DNA from: a virus
Reading direction: 5' to 3' (one strand)
Virus record (IMG/VR): IMGVR_UViG_3300032073_000011
Coordinates: 1-64,000 of that record
DNA: 64,000 bases
Both the position numbers and the translations under genes were made by a program. Below, one piece after another: positions 30,017 to 38,416 of this stretch. The notes under the pieces are model-generated. The model was given only the letters and a program-made list of their open reading frames with translations, did not search any database and had not been told where the DNA came from. The number at the start of each line of letters is the position of its first letter. Position 1 is the first letter of the stretch.

Positions 30017-30931
30017 TTATAATAATTTTATTTCTTTTAGGTTGTTTATACCACCTAGTTCTCCCACATCTTTATCTTGAGGTAATTTGATGAGTCTTAC
30101 CCTACCTGTTAATTTCCCACCATCTAATTTCCTATATAAATTTTGTGCATCTTTCCAAGCGTCTCCGTCTAAACAAATTATAACATTCTTTTTTGCGTTG
30201 TCATATAATTTACCCCAAAGTTTGTCACTAACACTTTTCCCTAATACTGGAATGGCGTTAGGCACAAAAAACATATCGAACACCCCTTCCACTAAATATA
30301 TATCTTCTTCCCAATTAATTAAATGTTCGTTGAATATAATTTTATCTTTTTCTGCTTCGGGATTTTTGTATTTATTTTTGTGTCCTACATAAGAACGAGA
30401 AACAAAATAATTAATTTCTTCGTTTTCATCGAAAGATGGGACTATTATTCTACCTCTATAAGGTCCTTCTGTTGTATACCCAATAGAGTATTTGGATATT
30501 ATCTCATCACTTATATTTCTTTTTCTTAAGTAATTATAAGCTTCTTTATATGGTATTGTTAATTTGTTACCTTTAGTAAATGAGATGTAGTGGTGAGGTA
30601 ATCTTACGTCTTCATATTTTCTTTTTTTAGTTTTAATGAAATCCCCACCTATTAGTTCCCAGGTGGATTTGTGTCTTCTATTCCCCCACTTTAAAAATAA
30701 TTTATTTAGGGACCCATGAGTAGCGTAAGTTTCTGAACATGCCCAACATTTATACACCCCTTGTTGATAGTTGACTTCGAAGTTTCCTTTTCCATCCCCC
30801 TTATCCAGCCCTTTTATGTCATACGAACATACGGGACAATCAAAGGAGATTTGTCCCTTATTAGGATAATGTGAGTTTATTTCCCCTAAAATGTCCTGTA
30901 ATAATTCTAATAATAGTGGTGAGTCTTCCAT
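30017..30931 (-). CDS. 61: DnaG-type DNA primase (T4 gp61-like)
   Basis: 304 residues. The N-terminal zinc-binding domain has CPVC (32-35) and CWAC (62-65). A TOPRIM-type core includes IISKYSIGYTTEGPYRGRII, VPSFDENEEINYFVSRSYVG, IYLVEGVFDMFFVPNAIPVL and NVIICLDGDAWKDA. It makes primers for lagging-strand synthesis. No helicase domain is attached, unlike T7 gp4. A CATTTAT variant of the promoter motif lies 3 bases before the ATG. Confidence 0.9.
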   Translation of the reverse strand: MEDSPLLLELLQDILGEINSHYPNKGQISFDCPVCSYDIKGLDKGDGKGNFEVNYQQGVYKCWACSETYATHGSLNKLFLKWGNRRHKSTWELIGGDFIKTKKRKYEDVRLPHHYISFTKGNKLTIPYKEAYNYLRKRNISDEIISKYSIGYTTEGPYRGRIIVPSFDENEEINYFVSRSYVGHKNKYKNPEAEKDKIIFNEHLINWEEDIYLVEGVFDMFFVPNAIPVLGKSVSDKLWGKLYDNAKKNVIICLDGDAWKDAQNLYRKLDGGKLTGRVRLIKLPQDKDVGELGGINNLKEIKLL

Positions 30932-30966
30932 ATGATAAATGTATGGAATTTTTTATGGGTAATCAA

Positions 30967-31563
30967 TTACCATAAATTATTTTGATTCATATGACCTAAA
31001 ACACATGTATAAGCATCACACATATCAAAATTTTCTTTTTTAAGGGTGTTATTTCTAGTATAAGCCCAAGTTAGGTGTGGTTCTTTGTTGGATACTTTTT
31101 GCCAAATAATATGTTTCTTATCACACCCCACTTCATATTTACCAAATAAAACTTTTCTACCTTTTATATTTTCTGCGACTAACTCTGGAAAAGCAAATTT
31201 TCTAGAGTTATAGGTAGAAATAAATGATGGTATAATACCTAATACATTATAAATGGTTCTAGTTATAAAAGAATTATACCTCATTAAGGTAGCTACTGTT
31301 CTAATATTATTAGAATTTATAAGTGGTTCTTCTATAATAATTTTAGTTATACCAATATTTTTATAATCTATTAGTTTGTCATGAAATTGGTCTGCTTTAA
31401 CTAACATTTCTTCTATCTTATCTTCTCTTTTGGGTTTTACTTTTGGTGAAAAGTGTGTTAGTTCTAGTAATTCTTGTTTTTGTATATCAAATAATGCCCA
31501 CCCTATTGTTTTGGTGGAAATATCCAGACCTAAAACTTTAGGTGCTTTTCCTATATTATTCAT
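30967..31563 (-). CDS. RuvC-like Holliday junction resolvase
   Basis: 198 residues, RNase H-type fold. PKVLGLDISTKTIGWALFD carries the first catalytic Asp (D14). GITKIIIEEPLINSNNIRTV carries the catalytic Glu, and the end NFDMCDAYTCVLGHMNQ the last acidic residues. It likely resolves recombination intermediates before packaging, replacing T4 gp49. The gene ends 35 bases upstream of the primase. Confidence 0.85.
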   Translation of the reverse strand: MNNIGKAPKVLGLDISTKTIGWALFDIQKQELLELTHFSPKVKPKREDKIEEMLVKADQFHDKLIDYKNIGITKIIIEEPLINSNNIRTVATLMRYNSFITRTIYNVLGIIPSFISTYNSRKFAFPELVAENIKGRKVLFGKYEVGCDKKHIIWQKVSNKEPHLTWAYTRNNTLKKENFDMCDAYTCVLGHMNQNNLW

Positions 31564-31603
31564 TCGTAATATTTTTTATTTTATATAATACTATAAAATA
31601 ATC

Positions 31604-32821
31604 CTAGAAAGTAAGTACTAGTTGTAAATTTACTGGTGTATTTTTTGCTTTTTCTATAGGTCTATCAGGAATAGCAACAGCTATCAATCTATTAGATGAA
31701 TCATACAGTCCAATTTCCGTTATATAAGAAGAACTAATATCAGATAAATCCCATATATTGTGTACATCACCAAATGGTGTTTGGAATTGTATCCCTGTGT
31801 TTTCTCCTCCCGCACCATAGTAAGGTGTTTCCGCTGGAGAAGCTGTTTGGTTTTCAGTAACATAAAATTCACCTGATGCTGCAACAATATCAACTACTAT
31901 TCTATATTCTTTTTCGAAAGAATAAAAACTACAATTTGCTGAACTAGCTCCAGTAAAATATATTTGAGTTGCTGCCGAAGCAAATGACATCGTATTAGCG
32001 TTAGGATTTCCTGAATGAAATGGGTAAGCTAAGGTACCACCAGTAGAAGCACCACTGTAATTAAAATTAGCTATAATACCAGGGTCTGTTATAACAGCAA
32101 ATCCTTTGTCTAAATAAGCTATACCCACTGGACGGTCTTGTACTTGTGCATAAGCTTTAGGTGAGTTTGCTGATGATACTGTTTCAGTAAATCTAAAATT
32201 GTCTACACCAGAATTAGGATACCCAGTAGGTGTACTTCCTGAAACCCAACCATTTGACCAACTTGTTATACTAGTATTTGATGCGGATAGGGATGGTCCA
32301 AGTATTTCATCACAAAATAAGAATGCCACATTTGTCGATGGTAGTCCTGGGTTACCTACTATATTACCTTCTATTTTTGGGTTACCAAAAAATTCACCTT
32401 CATCTGAATTATCTGATGATGTTGCTAATGGGTTATAATAAGAACTATATAATTCATAATTACCTTCCGACCCCGCTATATTTTTAGGTACCAATAATTT
32501 TAATGTTCTACCATCTATTAAAACTCCGTATTCACTTTTTGGTATTTCAGCAACAATTGCTTGTGCCTGAGAAAGTCCACTAAATCCTGTATTTGCCCAA
32601 GTTGATAGGAAAGCGTTTGTTGTTCCACTATTTGCTGGCATATTAAATGAAGAATATAGATTAGAAAAAGCTCTTCCGTTTGACGGGTTTCTTTGTATTA
32701 TTGTAAATGGTAAACTTGACCCACTTATATAGTTCCACCCTGTACTTGCGGAAGCATTATAAGGCACTAGAACTGCTTCTATCCTTTTTTCACTTGTTTG
32801 TATTTTTTTAAATTTTCCCAT
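31604..32821 (-). CDS. Virion protein with tail-fibre-type C-terminal domain
   Basis: 405 residues, Gly/Ser/Asn/Thr rich and beta-prone, without signal or membrane segment. The C-terminal ~55 residues, ISSSYITEIGLYDSSNRLIA onward, match the end of the 802-residue protein at 35966 and recall the ITEIGLYD motif of P2-type tail-fibre proteins. Likely a tail, baseplate or fibre component. It starts the structural gene block immediately downstream of a three-gene paralogous set. Confidence 0.8.
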   Translation of the reverse strand: MGKFKKIQTSEKRIEAVLVPYNASASTGWNYISGSSLPFTIIQRNPSNGRAFSNLYSSFNMPANSGTTNAFLSTWANTGFSGLSQAQAIVAEIPKSEYGVLIDGRTLKLLVPKNIAGSEGNYELYSSYYNPLATSSDNSDEGEFFGNPKIEGNIVGNPGLPSTNVAFLFCDEILGPSLSASNTSITSWSNGWVSGSTPTGYPNSGVDNFRFTETVSSANSPKAYAQVQDRPVGIAYLDKGFAVITDPGIIANFNYSGASTGGTLAYPFHSGNPNANTMSFASAATQIYFTGASSANCSFYSFEKEYRIVVDIVAASGEFYVTENQTASPAETPYYGAGGENTGIQFQTPFGDVHNIWDLSDISSSYITEIGLYDSSNRLIAVAIPDRPIEKAKNTPVNLQLVLTF

Positions 32822-32822
32822 T

Positions 32823-33254
32823 TTAAGTCCAACTTTTATAATTACTAGAATTTATACCCCTATCTAAAACTAAGGATGCTCTACCCGCAAAGTAAAGAGG
32901 TACAATATGAAAGGGACTACCCTCAGTTCTACCATTTGCGTTATTTTGAATACCTGGAAATACTTTATTTGTTGTTAGTGAGGGGTTACTTGTGTAACTT
33001 ACAAACATGTATTTACCTTTATCTGGTGGACTCATTACAGATATATATTTCGAAGGTGCAAAAATTGCGTAGTATTCACCTGGAGTACCGTAATATCTAC
33101 TATTTTCATTACTTTTACTCTGGTCTATAAATCTATTTCTAGCTCCCCTTATCCTTTGGTTATCCACATATAAAATAGCTTCTTTATTAACTAAAACACT
33201 ATTTTCAGTACATTTACTTTCGTTCCTATAAAATTCTAAAGCTTTTGTATCCAT
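32823..33254 (-). CDS. Small virion-type protein
   Basis: 143 residues, beta-rich (VLVNKEAILYVDNQRIRGAR, YYAIFAPSKYISVMSPPDKG, FHIVPLYFAGRASLVLDRGI), with no motif of known function. It is packed between two fibre-type genes with gaps of 1 and 5 bases, so a structural or assembly role is likely. Confidence 0.7.
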   Translation of the reverse strand: MDTKALEFYRNESKCTENSVLVNKEAILYVDNQRIRGARNRFIDQSKSNENSRYYGTPGEYYAIFAPSKYISVMSPPDKGKYMFVSYTSNPSLTTNKVFPGIQNNANGRTEGSPFHIVPLYFAGRASLVLDRGINSSNYKSWT

Positions 33255-33259
33255 TTTAT

Positions 33260-35131
33260 TTAATTTATTACTTGTCCGTTTGTAACTTTAAAGAATAGAG
33301 ATTTACCCCCACTTGTTTGCCACGGATTTGAACTGTTATGCCCTCTAGGGTCTTCGGAATAAGAACTTCTATCTCCACCGGCTTCACCATAAAAACGGAA
33401 TGTAGCGTTATCATACATTCTGTAATAGTTTTGAGCTGATACGTTTTTGTACGCGAAAGATGGTGATAATGCTGCTTTATTAAATTTAAATCTCACAGTT
33501 AATTTACATGGTACAGCTCCATTTGATTCGGAAGATTGTACTTCCCAACTTATAGGTATAGATATATTGTATGATGTTAATCCACTTCCACTTAGTCCTG
33601 CAATATAACCACCACTATACGTATCAGTTTTCCAGTAACTATTATTTTGTTTAGCTATGGTAATAAATATATTATCTGCCATTTTTGCTTGTCTTGTAAA
33701 TAGTGTATAGTATGGGTCGGTTTCTGCTACTACACTCCCCGCTACTGTACTTAACCCATTATCTTTAGATGGGTATAGTGAGAAGTTTGGTCCCCCACTT
33801 TTAAGTCCTTGTTCGTTAGTGTTCCAATTAGCTGTATATTCCATACTACCCATTAATAAACCAAATGTATCGGATGGGTGAGTTGTGTAAGTTATCTGAA
33901 CCCCTTTATTATTACTACTATTAATATCTATATACTCACCCTGACTTTGAGTTAATCTTTTTAACTTAATTGGGTAGTATGTTGGTGAAAAATTAGAATT
34001 TGTCACGTTAATCACTAACCTTGTGGTTGGTATTGTTACGTTTATATTTTTATAAGCTTCACTATCAAATCCTGCTGTGGTCATACTTACTTCTCTTTCC
34101 ATATCGATAGAACTTACAAACCCTATTAGGGGTTCTATTTGAGCAGCAAGATTACTTACCCAACCATTTTGAGTTGAGTTCATATTGAATGTTGGGTATG
34201 ACTGTCCGTTTTGATTCCATGTGGACATTCCACCACAATTTAAATAACCAACATCAAATGCTGCAAATCCAATCCCGTATCGACCAGCTCCTCTTAAATA
34301 ACGTGTACCGTTTTCATCTAACCCTGGTGAAAATACTAAAGAAAAAGGAGAAGGTAATTGTAAACCTTTTAAGTTTGTACCAGTAAAATCAATACCAGTA
34401 TGTTGTCCTTTATTCATAAATGCACCCCCAGCCATGGCAAGAGCATTATAATAACTACTATCTTTTAATGGTACTAATTTTATACCACTAGTAGAGAAAT
34501 TTGTACCATCATATATCTTAACAGAATCCACATAATCAATATATTGTCCTATACCATGTTCAGATAATTCACTTAAGAAATTAAGATATTCACTATTATT
34601 ACGGATGTTTAATGTGTTTTCAAAATAATTAGTTGTAGCGGTAGATATAGTAGTTGCAGCGGAAGATAAAACATCTTTATGGTCATCTATATATTTTGAA
34701 GCTAATAACTTACATAAAACATAATAGTCAGATAAATAAACGTCTATCTCTACTTCATTTCTATAATACTTAACCAAGTTATCAGTACCTTTAACACCAA
34801 CTGCAACATATTTTTTCTTCCTAGTAAACACTTTGTTTGATGATGGTGTTTGCCACACAGCATTATTTATGGTATATCCGTTACTTATGGAATTTTTATA
34901 ATTACTATCTTGACCTGTTGCGTCAGGTATGTAACCTAATTGTGCGGAATTATTAGCTGTACTACTACTATCACCGTGTGCTTGTGTATTTCTATAGTCA
35001 ATATTACCATCTGAAATAACAAATTTATCAAATAAACTTATAAAACTCCCTGTTGATAGCATCAATTGACGCCCTTGTTCAGTTAACTGAACTGTCAATG
35101 TTGTTGCTGTTTGTGCACTTATATAACCCAT
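33260..35131 (-). CDS. Fibre-type virion protein with shared N-terminal domain
   Basis: 623 residues. The first ~50 residues (LTVQLTEQGRQLMLSTGSFI then FDKFVISDGNIDYRN) share the pattern L(T/S)..GR..L/I...F.IGDS.IDY with the proteins at 35184 and 35966, marking a common attachment domain. The rest is glycine- and asparagine-rich beta sequence typical of receptor-binding or adhesive fibre parts. No enzymatic motif. No recognised chaperone domain at the C-terminus. Confidence 0.8.
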   Translation of the reverse strand: MGYISAQTATTLTVQLTEQGRQLMLSTGSFISLFDKFVISDGNIDYRNTQAHGDSSSTANNSAQLGYIPDATGQDSNYKNSISNGYTINNAVWQTPSSNKVFTRKKKYVAVGVKGTDNLVKYYRNEVEIDVYLSDYYVLCKLLASKYIDDHKDVLSSAATTISTATTNYFENTLNIRNNSEYLNFLSELSEHGIGQYIDYVDSVKIYDGTNFSTSGIKLVPLKDSSYYNALAMAGGAFMNKGQHTGIDFTGTNLKGLQLPSPFSLVFSPGLDENGTRYLRGAGRYGIGFAAFDVGYLNCGGMSTWNQNGQSYPTFNMNSTQNGWVSNLAAQIEPLIGFVSSIDMEREVSMTTAGFDSEAYKNINVTIPTTRLVINVTNSNFSPTYYPIKLKRLTQSQGEYIDINSSNNKGVQITYTTHPSDTFGLLMGSMEYTANWNTNEQGLKSGGPNFSLYPSKDNGLSTVAGSVVAETDPYYTLFTRQAKMADNIFITIAKQNNSYWKTDTYSGGYIAGLSGSGLTSYNISIPISWEVQSSESNGAVPCKLTVRFKFNKAALSPSFAYKNVSAQNYYRMYDNATFRFYGEAGGDRSSYSEDPRGHNSSNPWQTSGGKSLFFKVTNGQVIN

Positions 35132-35183
35132 ATTATTATTCTCTTACTATATAATTATCTCGTTAAACGATTTCTTATCATTA

Positions 35184-35966
35184 TTACACACATTTTAAAC
35201 AATCACCATTACATGGGGATTCACTACCTAAATGTTTACATAATAAACAATAAACTTCTTTATTTTTACAATAACTTTCTATACTTCTATTATTATACCT
35301 TAAACACTCCATAAAAATCATTAAATCATTTTTATCTACTATACCATCACCATTAAAATCACCAATTAATTCATTACCTACTTTAGCCTTTGTACCAATT
35401 AGATTTAAAAAGACTATTAAATCTTTTATATCAACCACACCATCCCCATTAAAATCAGCACAACTTATACAATATGCTGGATAAAATTCTGTTATGTTGT
35501 GACCTACTTGCCAACAAGTTTCAAAATTACCACTTGTAGGGTTTTCTATTTCTTCTGGTTTTTCTGTTTTTTTATATTTTGCCCAGAGAGTACTTGTGTT
35601 AGTTGGTCCAACACCTAGAGTAGTATCTAGTAAAGATATTACACCTGATTTAATATTAGTTCTTGCCCCTCTAAAAATCGAGGGTAGTGTACCAAAACTT
35701 TGTTTGGTACTTTTTGGTTCCCCACCTCTAGCATCAGGTAAATCATAAAAACATGAACCTGTAAAAGCACTTAAACCTGTTTGTCCACTACAACTTCCAC
35801 TCCCCACAAATCTACGATAATCAATATCCGAATCACCCAATCCAAATTGTGTAATCGACCCCATTAAACCTTTTCCTGTACCAATAATGCTTCTACCATA
35901 ATCAGAAAGGTATAATCTAAAAGTGTTACCAGATAATGTATTATTATAAATCCCTAAATACCCCAT
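35184..35966 (-). CDS. Virion protein carrying two dockerin-type calcium repeats
   Basis: 260 residues. The N-terminal attachment-type domain (FRLYLSDYGRSIIGTGKG, FGLGDSDIDYRR) is shared with the genes at 33260 and 35966. Residues 171-190 (DFNGDGVVDIKDLIVFLNLI) and 203-221 (DFNGDGIVDKNDLMIFME) are two loop-helix calcium-binding repeats of dockerin type I, with Asp/Asn/Asp at positions 1, 3 and 5. A C-terminal cysteine cluster (CKNKEVYCLLCKHL, CNGDCLKCV) ends the protein. It may act as a calcium-dependent plug for a cohesin-like or surface partner. Unusual for a phage protein. Confidence 0.8.
   Translation of the reverse strand: MGYLGIYNNTLSGNTFRLYLSDYGRSIIGTGKGLMGSITQFGLGDSDIDYRRFVGSGSCSGQTGLSAFTGSCFYDLPDARGGEPKSTKQSFGTLPSIFRGARTNIKSGVISLLDTTLGVGPTNTSTLWAKYKKTEKPEEIENPTSGNFETCWQVGHNITEFYPAYCISCADFNGDGVVDIKDLIVFLNLIGTKAKVGNELIGDFNGDGIVDKNDLMIFMECLRYNNRSIESYCKNKEVYCLLCKHLGSESPCNGDCLKCV
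35301..35456 (-). repeat. Duplicated dockerin-type repeat
   Basis: Two copies of DFNGDG(V/I)VD..DL..F, about 32 residues apart, encoded within the 35184-35966 gene. The paired arrangement with one spacer is that of type I dockerin modules; single EF-hand-like loops would not normally appear as such a pair. Confidence 0.75.
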
Positions 35967-38374
35967 TAAAAATCAATAGATATTGTAAATTGTTGAGTAC
36001 TTTGTCTTTGAATTGGTGACTGCAATTTTGCTATAGCCATCAAGTCTGGGAACCCATTCTCATTATCATATAAACCAATTTCAGTTATTCTAGGGTTAGT
36101 ATAACCATTAATAGCTGTATAATCTATCCATGTTGGGTTCGTAGAAGTTATATATTGTTGTGCTCCTAACTGTACCACATGTCTCATTTCATATATTGTT
36201 GCCATAATATCAGTTTCTAGACTACCATAAAAGAAATATTCGTCTCCAAAATTTAGCCCACCTAAATCCCCATTTTGTGGTATAGTAATATAATCGTTTA
36301 GACTATAATTTGTTGGTGTTGGGTTACAAGCTGGGTCAGTATCATTTCCGGTTAAGAAAAATGTTTGGTTTATTATATTCGTGGAAGCTATTTTAGTCCC
36401 TACTGTGTGTCCTGGGATGTCAGCTGTAATATCTTTCATGTTCCAACCATGTGGAGAAACTTTTTGTCCGTTTGGTACTATTTGCCATAATATATGTAAG
36501 GTGTCTGCCTCCCATCCGGTACCTGTTAACGCAAAATTATCTCTTAAGTAAGGGAATTCTGCACCTAAAGTGAATCCTATATCAAATGAGGTTTCACCTG
36601 GTTCCAAAGTTTCATTGACATAATAATTACAATGTAGCCCAGTAGTAACCCCGGCATTACCAACTGTATTATTTTCAAATAAATAAGTCATATATATTGT
36701 GTCACCTGGATTTTGTACCGCACCAAATGTAGCACATGCACCAGTAGGACATCCTGTACCAGCTGGAACTTTTTGTGTTCTAGGTGCTGGTAAAGTCCAA
36801 CTTCGATTAGACTTATAAGACATAGCTGCTAATAATTCTTCATCATCTATAACCACCATTTTATAATCTGGAAATACTTTTCCAACTCTATTAGGTGTTG
36901 CTCCACTACCAATATTATCATCCCATAAATGATAGTATCTTAAACCATCATCATTCATATTAATATTTTTACTAGATAACATTAAGTGTGGATTAATTGG
37001 GAAAACATCTGGATATGATTGTGGGTCAACATAAAAAGTTTGACCTAAAATTGTTTCATTACCAGCTCCAGTTCCAGTACCAGACCCCTGGGAACTCTTT
37101 TTATGCCACATTAACCAAGGTAAATGTAATTTAAAGTTTTTAGCTTCACCAATAGTAGTCATGGTGGTATCTTTCATAGCAAATTTTTCACCATAAAAAT
37201 CTGTGGTAGAATTATTTGTGTAATGAATAAATCCAGCACATTTCTGGTCTTCTGGTAAAACTACTCTTGTATTGTAAAAAGAATCAAAGTAAAAAGTACC
37301 ACCAATAACTGAAGGGTGGTAACTATCAGTAACTTGATTGGTGAAAGATTGTCCGTCATTACTTTCTAAACCAAAGTATTCTTTGGACCCACAATAACCA
37401 CTAGAACCATAATTATCTACCCCTACAAAAACTCCATTAGTTGGTGATGCTACTCCCGCTACTTGGTGTGTCCAGTTTATATTCATATTCCATATCTTAA
37501 CATCTGTATTGGATGTATCACAACAATTATTAAATGAAAGTGTGTCGTCACACCAACAATTAATTGTACTAGCGGTATTATATATACTAGTTGTGGTCAT
37601 AGGATTTGCGGATGATGCTGGATAAACTCTAACTCGAGTACAACCAGATTTCATTTGGGTTGTCACCCCACTAAAGTTTGGTATATTTCTATCTATAGTT
37701 AACCATAGTGAAGCATTAGTTTGTGCGGAATTACTATTACCCGCTGTTACTTGGTAAAATAAAGTGGTGGAGGCAGCACTATAGTTAAGTTGGGAACATC
37801 CTGCACCAGAAAACTCATAAGTGACAGAAATTAAATCCCCTATTACTGGTGAATATTGTTGTAAAGAACACATAGTTGTTGCTGAGACTAAATGTACTTC
37901 ATTTGACCCTGTCATTGATGACACACATAATTGCCAGTTTGATGATAGAGTATATGAACCTCCAGTATTAGCGGTAAAATATGTATATGAACCTTGTCCT
38001 GCTGCGGTATTATCAGTTGTTCCAGTAAAAAAACCTCTTAGAGTTGCTGTGTTATACACATCGTTTTGTTGGTGTTGTGGTATAGTAGGACCAAAAGTAT
38101 CTCCACTACTTAAACCACCTACTAGTGGGTATTTTACATGACCTTTATTTTTTTCAGGCATAGGATTTAGGTTCTGTGCATTGTGTTCTGCCTGTAATAT
38201 AAATAAACCTGGACTTGCTGCGGGTTGTTGTGTGTAACAATCATAGTTAACTTCACTATCACCTATTTGGAAAAGTCCTATATTTAATTTTCCTTCTGAT
38301 AGTTTTCTTCTACCGGCATCGGTAAGACGAGCGACTATCGCTCCTTGTGTACTGTTTTTAATTATATAACTCAT
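35966..38374 (-). CDS. Large fibre-type virion protein
   Basis: 802 residues. N-terminal domain AIVARLTDAGRRKLSEGKLN, FQIGDSEVNYD as in the two neighbouring proteins; C-terminal PRITEIGLYDNENGFPDLMA then FTISIDF as in the 31604 protein. It therefore carries both shared ends. Between them are beta-rich segments with cysteines (CWCDDTLSFNNCCDTSN). This looks like the full-length member of the family, with the others derived by loss of one end. Likely a tail fibre or baseplate appendage. Confidence 0.85.
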   Translation of the reverse strand: MSYIIKNSTQGAIVARLTDAGRRKLSEGKLNIGLFQIGDSEVNYDCYTQQPAASPGLFILQAEHNAQNLNPMPEKNKGHVKYPLVGGLSSGDTFGPTIPQHQQNDVYNTATLRGFFTGTTDNTAAGQGSYTYFTANTGGSYTLSSNWQLCVSSMTGSNEVHLVSATTMCSLQQYSPVIGDLISVTYEFSGAGCSQLNYSAASTTLFYQVTAGNSNSAQTNASLWLTIDRNIPNFSGVTTQMKSGCTRVRVYPASSANPMTTTSIYNTASTINCWCDDTLSFNNCCDTSNTDVKIWNMNINWTHQVAGVASPTNGVFVGVDNYGSSGYCGSKEYFGLESNDGQSFTNQVTDSYHPSVIGGTFYFDSFYNTRVVLPEDQKCAGFIHYTNNSTTDFYGEKFAMKDTTMTTIGEAKNFKLHLPWLMWHKKSSQGSGTGTGAGNETILGQTFYVDPQSYPDVFPINPHLMLSSKNINMNDDGLRYYHLWDDNIGSGATPNRVGKVFPDYKMVVIDDEELLAAMSYKSNRSWTLPAPRTQKVPAGTGCPTGACATFGAVQNPGDTIYMTYLFENNTVGNAGVTTGLHCNYYVNETLEPGETSFDIGFTLGAEFPYLRDNFALTGTGWEADTLHILWQIVPNGQKVSPHGWNMKDITADIPGHTVGTKIASTNIINQTFFLTGNDTDPACNPTPTNYSLNDYITIPQNGDLGGLNFGDEYFFYGSLETDIMATIYEMRHVVQLGAQQYITSTNPTWIDYTAINGYTNPRITEIGLYDNENGFPDLMAIAKLQSPIQRQSTQQFTISIDF

Positions 38375-38391
38375 AGTTTTTTACTTTATAC

Positions 38392-38399
38392 ATAAATAC
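38392..38399 (-). promoter_or_regulatory. Candidate phage promoter element GTATTTAT
   Basis: Minus-strand GTATTTAT, followed by GTATAAAG, lies 17 bases before the 38374 ATG, in the 42-base gap after the 38417 stop. Confidence 0.45.
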
Positions 38400-38416
38400 A
38401 TTTTATTTCAAAATGT

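Noticed and set aside
35132-35183. Small inverted repeat TCGTT/AACGA between two fibre genes as a terminator
   Set aside because: The stem is only 5 bp with a one-base loop and no T-run follows.
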